NCBI GenBank assembly: GCA_003971905.1
Contig: RSEE01000032.1
Coordinates: 62,001 to 126,000 of the forward strand
Source of the DNA: Moniliella sp. 'wahieum'
Taxonomy: Eukaryota > Basidiomycota > Moniliellomycetes > Moniliellales > Moniliellaceae
Direction: 5' to 3'
Length of the DNA stretch: 64,000 nucleotides
The stretch's first letter is position 1. The number at the start of each line of letters is the position of its first letter. The notes under the pieces were generated by a model. It was not told the origin of the DNA. It ran no database searches and saw nothing but the letters and a program-made list of their open reading frames with translations. Of this stretch, positions 21,309-33,547 are shown one piece after another. Both the position numbers and the translations under genes were made by a program.

Positions 21309-23057
21309 AGCAACGTTGCAACTCCCGGGGCTCTTTCTTTCTTATTCGTTGGCGGCAAACGACCTAGTATGGTGCTGGGGCCTGGGTTGACCCCGATGCA
21401 ACAGCAGCTATACAGGCGGTGCCGACCACCAAGGCTAAGCGTTTCGCATTTTGCGTTTCGCGCGCCGTGCGCTGTGCGCCGTGCGTCTTGCGCCGTTTCC
21501 CTTTTCGCTTTTTATACCTATTGCCGCTCCCAGCTCGGCCTGATACCTGCCCTTCTCGCTCTACATTCGCTTTTCTTCCTCGACCCCAAGTGGGTCGACA
21601 ACGCTCCTTCTCCCACGGTGCGAGAGATTTCTTTCCTTACAGCACTCCCACTCCCCTCTGACCCGCCACTTCATTACCCCATGCGTGCCTTCCCCCCCCC
21701 CCCCCCCCCCCCCCGGCTCTCGCGGTTCTCCTTCCTTTCCGTCAAGGCCGTTCTCTTGGCCCCACCCTACCGCGTTCGGTGCCCGTATTGCCTTGTCTCT
21801 CGTCTCTCGTCCCCCGTCTTTCGTCTTTCGTCTCTCGTCTCTCGTCTCTCGTCTCTCGTCGTGTGTCTTATGTCTTGTGTCTTGTCTCTTATTGCCTCTT
21901 GTCTCTCGTGTCAGCTGTTACAGCTCTGCCTTGTCCATTGCGTACGGGTTTGGTTTCCTTCCTCCACCGTCGCTCCTCGTTGTCCAACTCCTGTGCTCTT
22001 CCCTACCGATTCGTGCCGGGTGCATCCCATCTCGCTGGTCTCGCCGGTCTCGCTTGAAGTTTGAAGCTTGAAGCCGGGCTGTGCAAGGCAACAAGGATGC
22101 TCGATGCACCCCGCGTCCGCGTCTGTTGGGTGTGTGCCCACAGCTCACATGCCACTTTGTCACAGGCAATCCATGCCTCGCACTGGTTTCACTCCTTTCC
22201 TGGCTCGGGACCCGTTCTCATCAATCTCATCAATGTCCTCAGTGCTTTGGGGTGGGTCTGGCCTGGTCTGACTCGCGTATCTATCGTTGCAGGGTATAGT
22301 CTTCTGGCTCGGGCATCTTGTACCACAGGGTGGTTCTGGCTGGCAGTTACTAGTTACGCATTCTGATGCATGATGCATGATGGTCTCATCGATCTCAGTC
22401 GGCTTCTCGTCGACCATCGAATATCGACCGGCAACCATCTCGATCATCGATGTACTCCCTACGATCTAAGACGGAAGGCGTGGCGCCAGGGCCCTCCAGT
22501 GCCCCCCTGCATTTTGCCCCGCCGTTTTTGCCTCCCTCGACTAGCGACTGCGCCTGAGCCTGAGGCCCTGGAGCCACTGCCCAGCCTGAGCCTAAGCCCC
22601 CACCGATCCTTCGATCCATCGATCTATCGATCTATCGATCTATCGATCATCGCTCCTCCACCTCTGGTCCTACTCTTTTTAACCGGTTACCGGTTACCAT
22701 TATACAACGGGCTTGACCAAGTCTGATCACCAGCGTAGCTTCAGAACTTCCACTTTGGAATAGGATTGCTATTCAATATTCACATGATTCACAGCATACT
22801 GAGCAAGAGACAGAGCGAGATACTCGATACGGGGCCATGCGAGCCCGGTGAGCTTTTGCCTGCTTGTTGGGGGTGGGGGGGGGGGTGCAACCATGTGTGG
22901 AATGTGGCCTTTCCGTCACTGGATGAGCTCGTTGAACTCAATGAGCGCTCAGGCCAAACCCATGGCTTCCATTGACATGCCCTCTTCTTTCCAGCATCAT
23001 CTCTGCCACTTGTGGGTCCGATCAGGTACGCGTTACGCCTGCTTTGTAGCGCAGCGT
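21309..23057. other. Gene-free repeat-rich stretch
   Basis: No supported gene. Contents in order: a GCAACGTTGCAAC palindrome at 21310-21322; a run of 23 C at 21692-21714; a TCTCG-based pyrimidine array at 21794-21912; GATGCATGATGCATGATGG at about 22360-22384; GCCTGAGCC elements at 22552-22599; a TCGATCTA array at 22611-22650; an AACCGGTTACCGGTTACC palindrome at 22681-22698. The last exon of the amidase may extend to about 22970. Confidence 0.45.
22611..22650. repeat. TCGATCTA microsatellite
   Basis: Four to five tandem units of the 8-mer TCGATCTA with slight variation at both ends, in a gene-free region. Confidence 0.8.
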
Positions 23058-25138
23058 TCACCACGCTTCGGCTGCCTTGAGCCGGTTCGTCGCGCTTGGC
23101 CACAAGCTGAAGTCCAGCCGGGGCGCCATCAAAGGCATGGCGGTACGTAGCGTACTCGGATGCGACGCGGGCATCGTCCTCGCCAAACGGACCGCGGGTG
23201 CGCGCTTGGGCTTTCTCCTTCTCGACAAACTGTTGGTCCAGTTCTGCGTTGGCCACCACGCCCGAGGGAAGGAGAGAGCAGGTAATCGAGTAAGTTCCAC
23301 TGGGACGTTGTAGCCCCAGTAGTACGCCGTCTCGGGACGTTCGGCGACACTGGTGGTGGCTGGGCAGAGTAGTACGTCGATTCCCGCCTGGTCCCACGCG
23401 CGCCAGTAGACAGCCTTGTACGTTTCCCGCTTGGCGCGCAAGTCAAACACCTTGCTCGCTGACAGCGGCGCCGAGGGGACATAGGGTTCCTGCAGAATAA
23501 ACTCAGTGAGTGGGTCCAACTTTTCTTGGCCTGCAGCAAGCAGCGCACGCGTGCGTACCGCCCCATCTTGCCAGTAGAGCGAGCGGATCAAGTCCCAGGC
23601 CACCTTGTGGTCGCCCAACGGCTCGGGCAACTCTTTGATCTCGAGCCAGTCTTTGCCCTCGCCTTGGCTCAGGGCAATCAACTGATCGACCACATGCTGC
23701 AATGCACGTCGGATCGGCGGTTGCGGCACTACCACCCCATCGTCCCGTTGCACCCCAATGACCAACTTGGTCTTGAGTCCGCGCGCCTGACGTACCTTGC
23801 GCCCCAACTCAGTCCACGACGGCACCAGCGCTGGGTCAGTGTCGTCGTCCCCCTCGGCCCAGGGACGTGGCTGGAGACTGCCATCGCGGTCCCAGAGCGC
23901 TTCGGTACCCGCGAGCGCAGTGGGACTCAGCACGGTGCGCATGAAGAGTTGCACGTCGCGCAAGCTGCGTGCCAATGGTCCACACACGGGCGCTACACCC
24001 ATGTTGCCCGGTCCGGGCGAGCGTGAGCCCACCAACGACAGGCGGAACGCCGAAGGTCGGAACCCCCACAGACCCGACATGGCCGCTGGCTGACGGATCG
24101 AACCACCAATGTCGCTGCCCAATCCCAGTGCACTGGCCCCACTCGAGACCGAGGCACCTTCCCCGCCACTCGAGCCGCCGGGGGAAAGGGCAATGTTGTG
24201 CGCATTGAGGGTTTGACCAAAGGCAAGGGAGCGCGTGTCGAGCTGCATGATGGTCGTTGGCATTGTTGTCTTGGCCACGACGATCGCGCCAGCTTGAACG
24301 AGGGCTTGGACCATCACAGCTTCTTCCTCAGGCGTCGGTTCGCCAATCAAACTCGCGTCGAGCCACTGTGCCCCCGGAGCGGTGGGATCGACCACCTCCT
24401 CGGCCCGGAGCGCGTCAACAATAAAGCAGTGTATTAAGCGTGCCCTGGACGCCAATGTTGCCCTGTGCAAAGCGTGGCGGTAGAAAAAATGGGGGGTTAG
24501 CCACCGTACGTACGGTCCCCCCCCCCCTCCTCTCCAATCAACTCCACGCCCATCCAACCCGCCCGGGTAGGGAAGAAACGAACCTTGATGCTAATGGGGA
24601 GGCCATGCAAGGGCCCCAACGCCTCGCCGCGCGCCCGTTTGGCATCCAACTCCTTGGCGCGCGCACGAGCCGGTTCAGCGAGCAAATGAACAAACGCACC
24701 TAGCGCTTCCTGTGCCACCGCCGTACGAGCCAGCGTCGCTTCCACCACCTCGCTCGCTGTCACGCTGCCTTGCTTCATGGCGTGGACCAGTGCCGACGCA
24801 TCGAGCAGCGTGGCGGCCCCTCGCTCTGAAGGTGCGGTACCGGGAGCGAACAGGACGGCTTGGGCAGTGTCCGAAAGACCGGGCAGGACGCGAACGAGCT
24901 CAGCGGTGGGAGCAGCAGCCAGGACCTGGGCAAAGCTCGGCGCAGCAGGGCGGGAGGCGTGGTCGTAGGTGCGGTCAGTGAGTGCGGTGCGCCATTGGGT
25001 AATGGCGGGGTAGGCGGTACGAATAGACTCGGCGATGGGATTGACGTTGGCGCGTACGCTGGCGGCGAGCGCAGGCAGGGAGGGGTAGTCGGTGCGGGAG
25101 TACCCGCCGGCGGCAATGGGGTGGGTGGAGGTGGCCAT
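23058..25138 (-). CDS. Amidase-signature family hydrolase
   Basis: Amidase-signature enzyme hydrolysing C-N amide bonds; substrate not predictable. The ATG at 25138 gives MATSTHPIAAGGY and a ~150-residue N-terminal region. HGLPISIK supplies the catalytic lysine (about residue 185). A 121-nt GT-AG intron (24463-24583) then leads to GNIGVQGT. The Ser-Gly signature follows: SPGGSSGGEGASVSSGASAL and GLGSDIGGSIRQPAAMSGLW, carrying the cis-Ser (GSDIGGS) and nucleophile Ser. GFRPSAFRLSLVG and GPLARSLRDVQLFM are typical downstream motifs. The C-terminal part, WDQAGIDVLLCPATTSVAE and later DGAPAGLQLVAKR, is recognisable but broken across frames between about 23400 and 23080. The true stop may be slightly further downstream, near 22970. 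About 640 codons, in the range of fungal acetamidase-like enzymes. No signal peptide. Confidence 0.9.
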
Positions 25139-26103
25139 TGGGGTGCAACGGGGTGTTGGAGCAGAGGATGGAGGATGGTGGTGTGGCCGGCGCAGGGAGT
25201 AGAAAAAGGGGCCCGGGGCGGATAAGAATGTGGCTGGACCGCCGCTGGAAGCGCGCTGGGCAAATCCTGAATCCTGAATCCTGGATAATCAATCACGTCT
25301 TTTGTCGATTATTGTTGTGCTACGGGGCATGATGACCATCATTGATGTGTTGGGGGATGGCCTGTCATTGACACGGCGACGGTACTTTTACGCAAGCTGT
25401 TGACGCTTCGCCCCCCTTTGCTCTTTTAAGTTGAAGCTTAACTGTTGAAGTGGTACTTAGTGACCTGTGTACCGTCCCGTACCTGTATACCCGTCCTTAT
25501 CAAGCAGGTGCTCGTGGGTGCGTTTGGATGATTAATTGCGATTGTCGATGATCGAGATGATCCCCATTACTCACCTCCTCTCGGCGCCGCCCCCGGCCGC
25601 GCTGCTAGCCATCGCAGCGTCATTATCTCCTCCTTCGCCTGCCCAATCTCCGGTTTATCTCCCCTTTCAAATTTCCGGTCGGGGCCATTCCTTATTTAGT
25701 GATAGAAGTCACGTGACGGATGATGCGTGACGTGTGGCTAGTGACTTGGACTCGCGTAAGTCACCCACCGGCACTCTCCGGCCATCTTGCGCGCATCTGG
25801 CGCGTAACATGTACCAGCTCCAGTCGTCTTTTCTGTAGCGAGTTCAGGCTGAACAGCAAAGAATTGGCAACGTTACATGTTACACCACTGGGAGTTAGCG
25901 TGTTATTTACCTCACCGGCCTCACCTCGTGCTATGGAAGCGCCATCGCCCAGCATTCAGACGTGTGCAGCGTCGTTTTAGTGGATGGGGCACAAGAGCGG
26001 AGAGGCGGAATAGGAGGTAGTGTGGTCCCGATATACAATTTTTCGGCTGCCTGTACTCACGTAGTATTACTGACCGTATCCACCCCACCACTCTGTCCTC
26101 ATC
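25139..26103. other. Divergent promoter region, amidase / BUD20
   Basis: Nearly 1 kb without a gene. Next to the amidase start lies GTGCAACGGGGTG. The middle holds ATTGCGATTGTCGATGATCGA repeats near 25535 and a CACGTGACGGATGATGCGTGACGTG stretch near 25710 with a CACGTG E-box and CRE-like GTGACG repeats. Confidence 0.4.
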
Positions 26104-26597
26104 ATGGCCGGCCCACAAAAGAGGAAACGCATGAGCAATGGCGACCGCTGTACGTTTTCATACAAAGTATCCTTTCTGTGGGACCATGCAGCTGACCTCT
26201 TGTTGCCCTCCCAGCCGCCTCGCGCGCTGCCCGAACGCGTCGTCGCCACTTGGATGGGGACCAGATTCAGAGCACATTGCATGACCCGTCCAAGCTGAAC
26301 AAGGCGACCAACCCACAGGAGATTGATATGGACCAAAAGGGTCTCGGCTTGTTCTACTGCGTGCACTGCGACCGCCACTTTCCTTCGGAGGCGCACCGCG
26401 CTGCCCACAACAAGTCCAAGCTGCACAAACGCAAAGCCAAGAAGCTCGAGACGGAAGAAGCCTACACTCTCGAGGAGGCCAATCGAGCTGCTGGGATGGG
26501 CACTGATAACTCGCAAAGAAGCAGTACTGGGTTCACCTTGGCGGGAGCTGTGGCCAAGGCAAAGGGAACGGCGGTTGATGTGGATAGCGAGCATTAA
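26104..26597 (+). CDS. BUD20: Bud20/ZNF593-like C2H2 zinc-finger ribosome biogenesis factor
   Basis: Shuttling pre-60S ribosome export factor. Exon 1 encodes MAGPQKRKRMSNGDR. A 65-nt GT-AG intron (26150-26214) leads in frame into ASRAARTRRRHLDGDQIQ, the basic Bud20 N-terminal signature. Next come LNKATNPQEIDMDQKGLGLF and the single zinc finger YCVHCDRHFPSEAHRAAHNK...KLHKRKAKKL with both Cys and both His in place. Then comes the conserved EEAYTLEEANRAAGMGTDN. The protein of about 142 residues ends at 26595-26597, matching the small size of the family. The reading frame is intact, unlike most genes here. Confidence 0.93.
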
Positions 26598-27277
26598 AAT
26601 TGATGCGGACGCCGAGCCCGAGGCACTTGAGGATGCGCTGCTTCCGACCCTGTTTGTACAATACGCATGTTTTCTGAGATCGTTGGTCCCCATTGGGTCT
26701 GTGGTGGGTAGATGAAACGGTGGACGATGAAGGGGAACAGCCGTTAGATGACTTGGCGTAGGGGTGTGGGGGTGGGGCAGGAGTGCAGGCCGGCGTGACA
26801 TGCCGCGACACGTGACGCGCGATGGTGATAGCGATGCATAAGGCAGGGATGAAATGTGAAAGAGGAAGCGCGGCAGCCAACCCTAGCCAGCAGAGGCACA
26901 GAAGGCGGCCGTGCACGGGGGGGCTGTGGGGCGGTGCAGCTGGGCCGAGGCGGGGGGGCTGTGTGTGTTGGGGCGAGTGCGGCGGGTGCTGCGCCGGGCA
27001 GAGGAGCAGTGGGAGGCTGGGGCACGGAGAGCTGCCTGACTGCGCGTGGTGCAGCGGGACAGCCGACACTGGCGCCGCGCTCAATGCAGAACCAACATTT
27101 TTTTTCGAGCCCAGTCAAAAAGGCGCGCCGAGTCCAACACCTGCCTTTTCTTCCCTACCACACCGACACGGCAGCCGCGCCGCCCCCACCCGCCCGGCTC
27201 ACCCACTCCCCCCCACCTCACCTCCCGATACCCCCCCATCCCCCCCCCTTGTCTCCCTTCTTCGCATTCTGCTCACC
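26598..27277. other. Intergenic region BUD20-KAP123
   Basis: No gene. The left half is G-rich (26880-27060). The right half, up to the KAP123 start, is C/T-rich (27140-27275), the usual leader composition in this window. Confidence 0.4.
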
Positions 27278-30200
27278 ATGGCTGCGGACCCGCAATTCGT
27301 CGCGAGCATCAACCAGTTGCTTGAGAGCACTCTCTTGCCAGACACCAACACTGTCAAGGCGGTACGTGACCAATTCCCTGCTTTCTCCTCACTGGTCGCC
27401 CACTATTCGCCAATGCACCCCCATCTCAGCCGCTGACCTGTTCCACAGGCGACTGAGGGCCTCCAAGCCCAGTACAAAAACCCGGCCCTCGTGCCTGCCC
27501 TCTTCCAGATCCTTGTGACTTCGACCGAGACGGGGGCGCCAGCTGGCTGCGGTGGAGCTGCGCAAGCGTATCTCGAAGAGTGGAAAGGCATGGAAGGGCC
27601 AGAGCGACCAAGTTCGCTTGGCTATCAAGTCCCAGATCCTGGGTATTGTCAAGGACGAGCCTAACAGCGTTGTGCGTAATGCCTCTGCCCGCGTTGTTTG
27701 CGAAATTGCCCGCCGCGAGCTGCCCCAGAACACCTGGCCCGAATTGCTCCCCTTCCTCTTTGCCGCCGGTGAACAAGGCAATGCTACTCAGCGCCAAGCA
27801 GCTCTCTTTGTATTTGTCATTCTGCTCGAGTCATTCAGCGATGACGAGGCGTTCCTGAGCCAGCTGCCCCAAATGATGCAACTGTTCAGCAAGACGCTCA
27901 ACGATCCCGAATCTCTCGAGGTTCGGGTCACTACTGTTCGTGCCCTCGGAAAGGTGGGTGAACTGATGGACAGTGACGACGAGGCCGACATGGCCTCGAT
28001 TCAGTCTGCCATTCCTCAGATGGTTCAAGTGCTTCAACAAGCCCTTGAGGCTGGCAATGCCGAAGGTGTCAACGCCATCACCGATGTGTTTGACACCTTC
28101 CTGCTATCCGATCTCCCCATCATGAACGCTTTCCTCGGTGACCTGCTGACCTTCTATCTCACCGCTGGAGCGCGTGAGGAGTACGAAGAGGAACTGCGCG
28201 AGGCGGTTCTCAACTCTGTCAGCTGGGCCATCTCGTCCAAGCGGCAGAAGATCCAGCAGCTGCATCTTGCCAAGGCCATGATTCCTCAAATTATGGCCAT
28301 CCTCCCTATGGGCGACTTTGACGACGATGAGACCAACCCTCTGTCCTTGCTCTGCGCATCCTCGACACGATGGCCACCGAGCTACCCCCTTCCAACGTCT
28401 GGCCTCCGCTCCTTGAGCAGTTGCAAGTATTTGTCCAAAGCCCTGACTCTGCCTACCGTGCTGCCGCCATGTTTGCCCTTGGTGTGACGTGCGAGGGTCT
28501 CTCGGAGACGCTTCGTCCTCAGATGGATTTGGTGTGGCAGTTTGTCAACGCCGGGCTGAATGACGCGGACGCACGTGTCCGCCGCGGCGCGGCGATGGCG
28601 ATCGCTTACCTCTGCGACCAACTGGGCGACGAGATTGTGAAGCACCACGCGGTCATTATGCCTGCGCTGATGCAAATGATTGCCAACCCCGAGACGCAGC
28701 GGGATGCGACTCGGTCGTTGGATCGTTTCCTCGAGAGCCTGGGCGAGGAGATCAAGCAGTACCTCCAGCCCGTTATGGAGACGCTGGCTGGCTACCTTGA
28801 CACGGTACCTCTGGAAATCAAGAAGACGCTCATTGGCGCGATTGGCTCAGCAGCCCATGCCTCCAAACGCGATTTCCTACCTTATTTCCCCGGCATCATG
28901 GCCAAGTTCACGCCGTTCTTGCAATTCAAGGACACGACCAACACGGAACAGATGGAATTCCGTGCCATTACCCAAGACTCGATTGGTACCTTTGCTGACG
29001 CTGTCGGCGCGGATGCTTTCCGTCCTTACTTTACCGACACGATGGCTATTGCGTACGATGCGTTTGAGCTGAACCAGCCTAGCCTTCGTGAGTGCTCCTT
29101 TATCTTTTTCAGTGCGATGGCCAAGATCTTTGGCGAGGAATTCAGCCAGTTTTTGCCCCAGATTGCTCCCAAGCTTCTGGAGAGCTTGCGCCAACGCGAG
29201 CATGAGCCGGTGCCTGGTGCCTCTGGTGACGGTACCATCTCTGGTCTTGAGGGTGCCACGGCCCAAGCTCTTTTGGCCGGCACCCAAGACGAGGATGACG
29301 ACGATGCGTTTGTCGACCTGGATGACCTGAACGAGATCTTTGGTTCGGTCTCGTCGGCTATTGCAATGGAGATGTGGCCGCTGATTCGATTGGTGAGATT
29401 TTCCAGTACACCAAGTCAGGCTTCCTCCCGTACTTGCAGGATGCGGTTCAGGAGCTTTACCCTGCTGCAGCACTACAGCTCGGACATTCGCAAGACGGCC
29501 CTCGCATCGCTCTTTACTTGCATCACGACCCTCAATGCCATTCAGCAACCGGCGGACTGGGCCCCGGGCATCAACGTGCCCGTGCCCATCTCGTTGACGT
29601 CCAGCAATTGATTGATATGGTCATGTCCAACATTCTGATCATGTGGAGCGATGAAGATGATCGGTGAGTGCCTCTTGCTCCTTTGTCACTCCCTTCTGGG
29701 ATGACAAACCTATCTCAGCTCACACCTAGTGGTGGAATAGGACCACCGCCGTGTGGAGAACCTACGTGGAAAACCTGACTGTTTGCCTTTGTCTATTGAA
29801 CTTTTGTTACTGACACTACTTTCTTTGCAGGGCCGTGGCGACTCAGCTTTGTGAGTCCCTTGCCGAAACGCTGAAGGAAGTCGGTCCTGCTGTCATTGCC
29901 AAGCAAACCAGTGAGGTTGCCGACATTGCCATGAGCATCCTGGAAAAGAAGTCGGGTGCGCAGTCTCCCGATGGGGAGGAGGAGGACCCGGAGGAACAGC
30001 TCTCGAGTACGAGAACCTACTCATCTCAACTGCGATGGACCTTGTGGGTGCGATGGCCGACACCTTGGGCGCCGACTTCCAGCAGCCGCTGCAGACGTTC
30101 CTGCCTCAGATCACAAAGTACTACGCTCCGGGCAAAGTACTTGCGGAGCGGGCAGCGGCCACGGCCGCCCTAGGCAGTCTGGCAGTTGGCATGAAGGAGC

Positions 30201-30775
30201 ATATCACACCGTTTACCACCCCCATGCTCACCACGCTTTCCCACGCTGTGACGGACGAGGACCTGGGGGTTTCGCACCAACGCCACCTACGCCGCGGGTG
30301 TGCTGATTGAGAACAGCCAGGATGACTTGACGCAGCACTACACTCCCCTCCTGACGCGCTGCAGCCGGCGTTGAGCCTGCCTGCCGATAAGTCCCAGCCG
30401 ACGGATGTGCAAGCGCTGAAGGACAACGCAATTGGGTGCCTGGCCCGCATGGTAAAGAAGAACCCGGAGACGCTCCCGCTGGCCACCACCTTCCCCCTGA
30501 TTTTTGCTGGCCTGCCTCTCTTGTTTGACAAGGCCGAGTGGGCTCCCGTCATTCAGCTGACCATTACGCTGGTCCAATCCAGCAGTGCTATTGCTCAGCA
30601 GCACATGGACGACATTCTGCGTGTCTATGCTCACGTCCTGGCCACCCCGGCCGGCACGGAGGACGACGTTCTTGGGAATGAACTTCGCGAGCAGTTGGTT
30701 GTCTTCCTTCGTCACGTCAATGCGGTCGTCCCGGACAAAGTCCAGGCAGCGGGTCTTGTTGGCTACCTGGCTTAA
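27278..30775 (+). CDS. KAP123: Importin beta, Kap123/importin-4 type
   Basis: Karyopherin carrying ribosomal proteins and histones into the nucleus. HEAT-repeat protein of about 1,080 codons, the Kap123/IPO4 length. The N-terminus is MAADPQFVASINQLLESTLL. Intron 1 (27362-27448, 87 nt) precedes ATEGLQAQYKNPALVPALFQ, the Kap123 start. RQLAAVELRKRISK, AVEGVNAITDVFD-like and TRSLDRFLESLGEEIKQYLQ repeats follow. FKDTTNTEQMEFRAITQDSI and DAVGADAFRPYFTDTMAIAY match the Kap123 subfamily rather than Kap121. An acidic loop DEDDDDAFVDLDDLNEIF lies near 29290. Intron 2 (29664-29830, 167 nt) joins SDEDD-R-AVATQLCES in frame. The stop is at 30773-30775. Four or five single-base breaks, for example near 27530, 28345, 29375, 30003 and 30270. 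It converges on the NTM1 gene with ~300 bp between stops; that spacer holds nothing else. Confidence 0.94.
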
Positions 30776-31075
30776 TGCGCTTCCCTCCTCCGTTGGCTCC
30801 AACACCCTCCCGCCCGGCGTGATATCCCTGTCCGGATCGGGCCGAGCGGAGTGGGAGGCCAAGGCTGGCTTACCTTCCCGATCCTAGTTTCTTCCTCGAT
30901 TCTGCATCTCATTGTTACCCCCTCTCTCCCACACCCCTCTTCGGTTTTCTTGGGCCTTGACCCCCTTCAGAGCTTTACTGTGTGCCCAGCCATGCTCTCG
31001 ATTTGATATGAGTTTCATCCTGACACCATTGAACCATAGTATTCACCGTGGAACACAGGAGCAAAGGCAGCTGAT

Positions 31076-32187
31076 CTACCTCAATGCCCACATTTTGACC
31101 GGAAAGAGCTCAGTCGGGAACCCTTGCTGCACTTCAACCTCGATCAGCTCAAGGCCCGCCTCCTGGAAAACCCGCTCAAACACCTGGGTGGAGCGCGTGA
31201 TAGAGTAATCCTCAGGATCCCAGATGGTGCGCTCCGAGCCATCCTCAGCTTCAGAGCATACGTTCTCCTTGACAAAGATGCGCCCTCCGACCAAGTCGTT
31301 CCTTGCGGCCGACTCCATAGCGGAGGGGGGCACCCCCGTGCTCGCCTCTGCGTCGGGAACCAACCCCTGTTTGTCCGGCTTGAGAGCTGCCTTGCATCGT
31401 CGTAAGAAGGCCACCATCTCAGCGTCGGAAAGATGTTGCAAACACCATTGGATCCAAACCACGTCGTACGCTACCGTGTTGGACAATAGGCCCGCTGGAT
31501 GTGCTTGGCCCACTTCCTCTGGCTCTGGTCCCGCCGTGGTAGCAGCGGCTGTGACGGGCTTGCTTCCTTCTGTTTCCGCGGAAAGAATGGGAAGGATGGT
31601 GGGAGGCACAACATGTGTATCTTCGACGGGCGACGTGCGCTTGCCCCTGACGTTGGAAAGAGGAGGGGCATAGGGGTGAGCAGGATCAAAGGACTGCAAG
31701 GTGGCCTCATGAAAATGAACTGCTTTCCGTGCATGGAATGGACTGGTTGCTGGAGACTGCTGAAGAGGCTGCCAGGAGTTGGACTGGGTGCTGGCTTGGC
31801 GCAAAAACTTGCCCACCGGCTCCACCAGATGCACCTCATCCAGCAACGGTAGCAACACCGTCTCCGTCACCCGACCCACCCCGGCACCACAGTCTAATCC
31901 ACAGGTGACACCCTTCCCGAACGTAGCGTCCTTTCCTCCACGTGCTTCGAAACGCTGGGAGAGCCAGTCGGAACTGTTAGCACTGGCGGGAGGGATGTTG
32001 CTGAGCCGCTTGAGGTGCTTGAGCAAAAGAGGCGCGAGCCCAACGCATCCACGCGAGGTAACGGTCCGTCGCCAAACCCACCCAGGACACCGTTGACGGT
32101 GGCAGGTACCCCTTCCCAGTACTCCACCCCCTTGGCCACATCCGGCTTGGGGTGGACGACCCGAATCACTGGTTTCTGCTCCGCCAT
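31076..32187 (-). CDS. TAE1: Alpha-N-terminal protein methyltransferase (NTM1/Tae1)
   Basis: SAM-dependent enzyme that methylates the alpha-amino group of proteins with an N-terminal X-P-K motif after Met removal; known targets are ribosomal proteins. The ATG at 32187 gives MAEQKPVIRVVHPKPDVAKG, then the diagnostic YWEGVPATVNGVLGGFGDG. SAM motif I is GLDCGAGVGRVTETVLLPLL with acidic VHLVEPV. The substrate-channel motif is YDVVWIQWCLQHL, followed by MVAFLRRCKAAL and GRIFVKENVCS. The C-terminus VFERVFQEAGLELIEVEVQQ and ELFPVKMWALR ends as in the family. At ~370 codons it is well over the ~225 residues of human NTMT1. Two Pro/Ala/Thr-rich inserts account for this, one between motif I and the WIQW motif and one after RRCKAALKP. 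One frame break near 32075. Confidence 0.92.
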
Positions 32188-32970
32188 GGCGCAGATGAGG
32201 AACGATGGTAGTGGTGCAACCCAGCATGCTGAACGCGCTAAACCGACGGGCTCGCGGCAAATTTTTTCTAACAATCAAAATGGCAACCCTAGTATTAGGG
32301 TGGTGCAACCCTACTGCGTATTTCTCCTCCCTATACGAATACACACGCCCTTCGGTGGATTGGTCTCCCATAGTGTCGCAATATAAGGTCAGACGGTTAG
32401 GATAGGTGAGATCCCACTTGTGTACGGGAACTATGTGGTTATCTGTGGATGGTGAGATGCTTTAACCTTAGTGGGATGCTGCTGACAGAGGACAGCTAAT
32501 AACAGAAAGATGTCATCTCGGAGAGAGCAATGAAGAAGAGTTGTGCAGCCTGATGGTTAGATCTCTGCGTACAAATGATTATCATCTGCACACGAGGGAC
32601 AAAGGCCAAACATTGGACCTAGGATGGGCGGGGAGTCAGGGTATTCTGCCGTCCATCAGCGTCCAGTCCACTGAAGGCTTTTTTGATCCCCCCCTCCGTC
32701 GAAGTTCCATCCGAGACTCTCGATGTGTATAGTGAGAGAGATCAAATCCCCTTTGTTCCGCTCTGTGCATGACATCCTCGGCCAAAGAAGCAGGCGGTTT
32801 GGGAAACGCACATCAATTTGCTCGCATCATTTTGCTCGCATCATTTTGCTCGCATCATTTTGCTTGATGGTTGAGTAACGTCCTTTTTGCAGAAGGTGGA
32901 TTGCTCAAGGGTAGAAGGCATCTGTTATAGGTGCAGTTTGTCCCGCCCCAGCAGCCCCTTCAACCTCCAC
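32188..32970. other. Intergenic region upstream of NTM1
   Basis: No gene. Contains a 31-bp near-repeat TGGTGCAACCC motif (32213 and 32303) close to the NTM1 start and a 14-bp tandem repeat at 32818-32866. Confidence 0.4.
32818..32866. repeat. 14-bp tandem repeat TTGCTCGCATCATT
   Basis: About three and a half exact copies of the 14-mer TTGCTCGCATCATT in a gene-free spacer. Confidence 0.85.
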
Positions 32971-33264
32971 TTATACGCAAACGACGGTCAACCTTCCAGG
33001 CACAATAGCATTAGTAGCCATCGAAGCAATGTGGCACAATAAGTATAACCACTCCACCATGTGCTTCCCCCAGGATGAATTCAGGAATTTGGGGGCATGC
33101 CTATGATCATATGCCCGTCCAGCACATTGCATACATCTTTTTCCGATCAGTTGGATTCCATGCAGCCCTTTGGCCACTGCGTATCCGCCGGCAAGGGGAC
33201 CAACAATGGTGGTGAGGGCCAAGGCAGCGGGCGTTGGATACCAGCGGGTGAGAGTTCTGGCCAC
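32971..33264 (-). CDS. Possible small hydrophobic protein
   Basis: A 97-codon frame starting at ATG 33264 (MARTLTRWYPTPAALALTTI) with a hydrophobic stretch, IVGPLAGGYAVAKGLHGIQL, that could be a membrane segment. It is divergent from RPT2 with under 300 bp between starts. The second half looks less protein-like and an intron may begin after GLHGIQLIGK. No family recognised; may be a chance frame. Confidence 0.25.
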   Translation of the reverse strand: MARTLTRWYPTPAALALTTIVGPLAGGYAVAKGLHGIQLIGKRCMQCAGRAYDHRHAPKFLNSSWGKHMVEWLYLLCHIASMATNAIVPGRLTVVCV

Positions 33265-33547
33265 TCTGGGCCCACCTCCAAAAATCCAAAAGATATATTA
33301 AGTGTGTCCGCTGTGGCGTGCGATTATATTGGGGTACCAAGTACCAACCTTCCTGCGTCTGCAATTTCAATTGGCAGCGCTCTGGGATCTGGACCTGGGC
33401 CAGCGGAACGACGGGCGGAATGGTTGGGCCGCGTACGCAGCGGCTGCCGCCGGCCTGACAGCAACCAGCGCTCGCCCAGCCCAAAGCCCAGACGCGCCGG
33501 GACGCTTGGGCACCAGCCGCGCCCACCACCACCACCACATCGTCACC

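Noticed and set aside
21369-22064. 231-codon plus-strand open frame
   Set aside because: It translates a T/C-rich tract with TCTCG repeats and a 23-C run; the product is only Leu/Ser/Pro/Arg runs without any domain.
32188-32371. Longer N-terminus for the NTM1 gene
   Set aside because: The upstream frame has no family resemblance, while the ATG at 32187 in the neighbouring frame gives the conserved YWEGVPATVNGVLGGFG start.
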